The notes under the pieces are model-generated. The model searched no databases. It was not told the origin of the DNA and saw only the letters and a list, made by a program, of their open reading frames with translations. From assembly GCF_021401125.1 (NCBI RefSeq), contig NZ_JACBFQ010000017.1:1-58571 (forward strand): DNA of 58,571 nt, given 5' to 3'. A program made the position numbers and the translations under genes. Source of the stretch: Xanthobacter sp. NM-59. Lineage in GTDB: Bacteria > Pseudomonadota > Alphaproteobacteria > Rhizobiales > Xanthobacteraceae. Position 1 is the stretch's first letter. Every line of letters starts with the position of its first letter. Positions 55,265 to 58,571 of this stretch are shown piece by piece.

Positions 55265-55858
55265 TCAATGGACTTCCTCGGCGGAAGCGTCGATCCACCC
55301 GACATGGCCATCCGGCCGACGGTATACCACACTGACGCGCCCGTGGCCTCCGTGACGGAAGACAACCACCGGAGCACCGGTAATGTCCAGCTCCACCACC
55401 GCATCGGCCACCGACATGGTGCGCAGGCGGGTGACCTGCTCGGCCACCACGGTGGGGCTCCAGGCGTCGAGCTCCTCCTCGGTTTCCGATTCGGGCACGG
55501 CGCTCAGGACATAGCTTTGCGCCTTGGAGTTTTCGTCCGCGACCGAGGCGGCGGACAAGCGATCCTTCAGCCGCATCTTGCGCTGCTTGTAGCGCCGCAG
55601 GCGCTTCTCCAGCTTTTCCACAGCGGAGTCAGCGCAGGCATTGGCCTCCTGCGCGTTGCCCTGGGCCTGGATGTTCACGCCCGAATCAAGATGCAGCAAG
55701 CATTCCGAGCGATAGCCGGACCCTTCCGGAGACACCGTCACGTGCCCCGACCATCCGCCGTCGAAATATTTTGCGATAACTTCGGAGACACGCTCAGTGA
55801 GCCGGGCCCGAAGGGCCTCTCCGACGTCCATGTTCTTTCCCGACACGCGTAGGGCCAT
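55265..55858 (-). CDS. hpf: Long-form ribosome hibernation promoting factor
   Basis: The 197-residue protein has the S30AE domain (1-105; MALRVSGKNMDVGEALRARLTERVSEVIAKYFDG, HLDSGVNIQAQGNAQEANACADSAVEKLEKRLRRYKQ). A linker and the C-terminal dimerisation domain (about 140-197; PVVVFRHGGHGRVSVVYRRPDGHVGWIDA) follow. Long forms pair 70S ribosomes into 100S dimers in resting cells. In most relatives rpoN lies directly upstream; here the divergent ribA is there instead. Confidence 0.95.
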   Translation of the reverse strand: MALRVSGKNMDVGEALRARLTERVSEVIAKYFDGGWSGHVTVSPEGSGYRSECLLHLDSGVNIQAQGNAQEANACADSAVEKLEKRLRRYKQRKMRLKDRLSAASVADENSKAQSYVLSAVPESETEEELDAWSPTVVAEQVTRLRTMSVADAVVELDITGAPVVVFRHGGHGRVSVVYRRPDGHVGWIDASAEEVH

Positions 55859-56133
55859 GCGATTTGATCCTCTTTGAGCGGGCCTTCTCGAGACGGGCCC
55901 GCTCTGTTTTACAAACCGGCCGGCTTAACAGGAGTAGGTGTCGTTTGCCGGCGTGTCAACGGAGGGGAAGGTTACGCTTCCGGGGCTGGGGATCGCGCGC
56001 CGCCCACCTTCCCCAGCGTGCCGCCCGCGACGCCGGGCAGCCGCGCGCGTCGCGCCCTTGTGCGCGGCCTGAAGGCTCGCCATTTCTGGTGTGGGAACAA
56101 AAGGGTGGCCGGGTGGCCGGATTGTGGGGGTGC

Positions 56134-57255
56134 ATGGTGTTCGCGGCGGATCAATTCGGCGTGGTGGGCGGCGCGGAGGTCGCGGTTGAGCGCGCCATCG
56201 CCGAGTTGCGCGCCGGCCGCCCGGTGCGGATCATGGCCGGCGCGGGCTCCGATGAGGCGGTGCTGCTGCTCGGGGCCGAAGCGTTGGATGCGCATCTGGC
56301 CGAGGCGTTCGCCCGGGTGGGCGGGACATTGCGCCTGGTGCTGCCCGCCCCGCGGCTGGAAAAGCTCGGCCGGCCGGCCGCCACGGCCGGGCGCATCCTC
56401 CTCTCGCTGCCGGCGGTTCCACAGGTGGCCGCGTTTGCGCTGGACGTGGAGGCGCGCCTGCCGCCGGGCGTCGCCGTTCAGCCTGCCCGAGACCTTGATG
56501 TTGCCGGGCTCGATCTGCTGGGGCTGGCCTTGGTGCTGCCTGCGGCCGTGGTCGCCGATGTCGCGCCCGAGGCGGCGCCGGGCCTGCTGAAGGTGGAGAA
56601 GGCCGACATCGCCGCCTATCGCAAGGCGCAGGTGGCCAAGCTTCGCGTGGTGGGCCGCGCGCGGGTGCCGCTGGAGGGGGCGCCGGAGACGGAATTCGTG
56701 GTGTTTCGCGGCGGCGAGGGGCTGCGCGACCAGGTGGCGATCATCGTGGGCCGTCCGGACCTTTCGGGGCCTGTGCCGGTGCGCCTGCATTCGGCCTGCC
56801 TGACCGGTGATCTGTTCGGCTCACTGAAATGTGACTGCGGCGACCAGCTCCGTGACACGGCCCGCCTGATGGCGGAGGGGGACGGCGGCATTTTGCTCTA
56901 TCTGGACCAGGAGGGGCGGGGCAACGGCATCGCTAACAAGATGCGCGCCTATCATCTCCAGTCCGAAGGCTACGACACGTTCGACGCCGACGCGGCGCTG
57001 GGTTTCGGGCTCGATCAGCGACGCTTCGATTTCGCGGGCGAGATGCTGCGGCAGCTGGGCGTGCGGCGGGTGCGGCTTATCACCAACAATCCTCAGAAGA
57101 TCGCGGCACTTGCTGCGGCGGGCATCGAGGTGGCGGGCGACGAGCGGGTGCTGGGGCGGCCCACGGCCGAAAATGCCGGCTATCTGGCGGCCAAGCGGGA
57201 GCGCGCCGGCCATCTCATTGATCTTGAGGCGCTCGCGCAGCGGGCAGGGGCGTGA
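56134..57255 (+). CDS. ribA: GTP cyclohydrolase II (RibA) with divergent N-terminal domain
   Basis: RibA opens GTP to 2,5-diamino-6-ribosylamino-pyrimidinone phosphate, the first step of riboflavin synthesis. The C-terminal half of this 373-residue protein is complete: VRLHSACLTGDLFGSLKCDCGDQL gives zinc ligands Cys222, Cys233, Cys235, then YLDQEGRGNGIANKMRAY with the catalytic Arg and LITNNPQKI. The first ~165 residues replace the DHBP synthase domain of RibBA and lack its acidic metal motifs, so DHBP must come from another gene. Start at 56134; a longer upstream frame has no homology. Confidence 0.9.
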   Translation: MVFAADQFGVVGGAEVAVERAIAELRAGRPVRIMAGAGSDEAVLLLGAEALDAHLAEAFARVGGTLRLVLPAPRLEKLGRPAATAGRILLSLPAVPQVAAFALDVEARLPPGVAVQPARDLDVAGLDLLGLALVLPAAVVADVAPEAAPGLLKVEKADIAAYRKAQVAKLRVVGRARVPLEGAPETEFVVFRGGEGLRDQVAIIVGRPDLSGPVPVRLHSACLTGDLFGSLKCDCGDQLRDTARLMAEGDGGILLYLDQEGRGNGIANKMRAYHLQSEGYDTFDADAALGFGLDQRRFDFAGEMLRQLGVRRVRLITNNPQKIAALAAAGIEVAGDERVLGRPTAENAGYLAAKRERAGHLIDLEALAQRAGA

Positions 57256-57369
57256 GGGTGCAATTTCCTGCGGTCTGGCGGTGCTCTTCTGTGTCATTCT
57301 GAGGGCTCGGTCAGGGCCCGGACCCGCCCCTTGAGAATGGCGGGCCGGCGGACTGGGGAGGATGCGCCG

Positions 57370-58128
57370 ATGAGTCCAACTGCCAACAGGAAGGTTGCCA
57401 TCGTCACCGGGGCCGGATCGGGCATCGGGCGGGCGGTGGCGGTGGCGCTTGCGGCGGCCGGCTACGGGGTCGCCATTGCCGGCCGGCATGGGGAAACGCT
57501 GGCGGAGACGGCCGATGCCATGGGCTCGCCCCACACCATCACCGTGCCCACCGATGTGACCGATCCTGCGCAGGTGGCGGGTCTGTTCGCCGCGGTCCGC
57601 GACAAGTTCGGCCGGCTCGATCTCCTGTTCAACAATGCGGGCATCGGCGCTCCGCCGGTGGAGCTGGAGGAACTGACCCTCAGCCAGTGGCGGGCGGTGG
57701 TGGACACCAACCTCACCGGCCCCTTCCTGTGCACGCAGGAGGCGTTCCGGCTGATGAAGGCGCAGAATCCGCGCGGCGGGCGCATCATCAATAACGGCTC
57801 CATCTCCTCGGAGGTGCCGCGGCCCCATTCTGCGCCCTACACCGCCACCAAGCACGCCATCACCGGCCTCACCCGCTCCACCTCGCTGGATGGGCGGGCC
57901 TTCGACATCGCCTGCGGGCAGATCGATATCGGCAATGCCGACACCGACATGGCAGGGCCCATGCGGGCGGGCATTCTGCAGGCGGATGGATCGGTGAAGG
58001 TCGAGCCGGTGATGGACGTGGCCCATGTGGCGAGTGCCGTGCTCTACATGGCGAGCCTTCCCCTCGACGCCAATGTGCAGTTCATGACCGTGATGGCCAC
58101 CAAGATGCCCTTCATCGGTCGGGGCTGA
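57370..58128 (+). CDS. SDR-family oxidoreductase
   Basis: The 252-residue classical SDR has [31 protein letters not shown], the catalytic Ser in [28 protein letters not shown] with Tyr-x3-Lys, and [17 protein letters not shown]. The last segment, [37 protein letters not shown], is typical of a large uncharacterised SDR subgroup. Substrate unknown. GGAGGAT precedes the ATG at 57370; the gene lies 115 bp after ribA on the same strand. Confidence 0.9.
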   Translation: MSPTANRKVAIVTGAGSGIGRAVAVALAAAGYGVAIAGRHGETLAETADAMGSPHTITVPTDVTDPAQVAGLFAAVRDKFGRLDLLFNNAGIGAPPVELEELTLSQWRAVVDTNLTGPFLCTQEAFRLMKAQNPRGGRIINNGSISSEVPRPHSAPYTATKHAITGLTRSTSLDGRAFDIACGQIDIGNADTDMAGPMRAGILQADGSVKVEPVMDVAHVASAVLYMASLPLDANVQFMTVMATKMPFIGRG

Positions 58129-58571
58129 GGGGCGGGGTCGTCTCCACTCCAGGAGATACGGTTTGCCGGAGGCTTGTTCCCTCTCCGCTTGCGGGGGAGG
58201 GGCAAGACGGCCTCGGCCACGCCGCCTGAGCCAAAATCGCCTCGGCGGCGCCGCAGCTGGAAATTGAAGACTTCTGTGATTTTCAGGGCGTTGGCCTTTT
58301 GCCTGGCGGCCGGGGCTTACCTTTCCAACGTGGTGCCCCTCTCCCGCTTGCGGGGGAGGTTGAGGGAGGGCCGGGAACGCCTCAGTGGCGCAGAGACGGG
58401 AGATTCAAGACTTGTGAGATTTTCGAGGCGCTGCCCTTCGCCTCGCGACCGGGAGAGGAGCCGCGCTATGAGGCGTGTGGCGGTAGTGGGGTATAGCGGC
58501 GCCGCATGTGCTGAATGTCGATCGGCCCTAACACTACTTTGGCAGAATCAGATTGGCGGTCTCCAGATGGC
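58129..58571. repeat. Gene-free tail with two diverged ~160-bp tandem repeats
   Basis: Two related units begin at about 58177 and 58337. Both start CCCTCTCC/CGCTTGCGGGGGAGG. Each continues with a GGCGCGCAG-type block, then GGAAATTGAAGACTTCTGTGA (unit 1) or GAGATTCAAGACTTGTGA (unit 2), GATTTTC, and GGCGTTGGCC or GGCGCTGCCC. No gene is seen before the end of the window. Confidence 0.75.

Overview
The window is about 58.6 kb of high-GC DNA from an alphaproteobacterium of the Hyphomicrobiales, most likely Xanthobacter or a close Xanthobacteraceae relative such as Azorhizobium. The evidence is nif genes with NifA/sigma-54 promoters, nifV (typical of diazotrophs that fix nitrogen outside nodules), a cbb3 oxidase cluster behind an FNR/FixK box, alphaproteobacterial mdh-sucCDAB-lpd and hpf/ptsN genes, and a dispersed intergenic repeat of a type common in this order. 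The genus is an inference.

Layout. 1-8.8 kb is the edge of a nitrogen-fixation island. The start of nifH (minus strand) faces a plus-strand operon of a pseudo-receiver protein, NifO, a double nitroreductase-like (SagB-type) dehydrogenase and a rhodanese-ankyrin protein. The two share a control region with two NifA sites flanked by two sigma-54 promoters. Next come modD and mop (convergent, shared terminator, Mo-box-like sites), then a second sigma-54/NifA operon: a cysteine-free A-type carrier homologue, nifV, a serine acetyltransferase (nifP) and nifW. 9.1-20.5 kb holds a DUF1003 protein and a TCA-cycle block (mdh, sucC, sucD, sucA, sucB, a LysE exporter, lpd). 20.8-28.2 kb has a VOC protein, xerC, an unknown gene, a 1.86-kb gene-free stretch with a diverged tandem repeat, murJ and trpS. 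28.6-38.7 kb is ccoNOQP followed by ccoGHIS and an MFS gene carrying the copper-importer (CcoA) motifs. 39-48.5 kb holds an SDR, trkH, apaG, an AhpD-like protein divergent from an ArsR-type regulator, a large acyltransferase and a potGHI polyamine ABC transporter without potF. 48.9-58.6 kb holds a tRNA-Thr, a chemoreceptor, an FMN glutamate synthase-like protein, Hsp20 plus DUF1150, ptsN, hpf, ribA and a second SDR.

How it fits together. The nif, mod and cco blocks serve one life style: micro-oxic respiration supplies ATP while protecting nitrogenase, modD/mop handle molybdenum, nifV makes homocitrate for FeMo-co, and nifP supplies O-acetylserine for cysteine. The TCA block supplies carbon flux and 2-oxoglutarate.

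The most unusual signals are the nif accessory operon whose receiver has lost its phosphoacceptor Asp, the cysteine-free IscA homologue before nifV, the symmetric nif control region with an embedded FNR-type palindrome, the copper importer in the cbb3 assembly operon, an ArsR regulator with the Cys spacing of persulfide sensors, a possible attenuator before potG, and a recurring pattern of tandem duplications from 10 bp to about 310 bp at gene ends and in intergenic DNA. No CRISPR array, insertion sequence, prophage or rRNA gene was seen.
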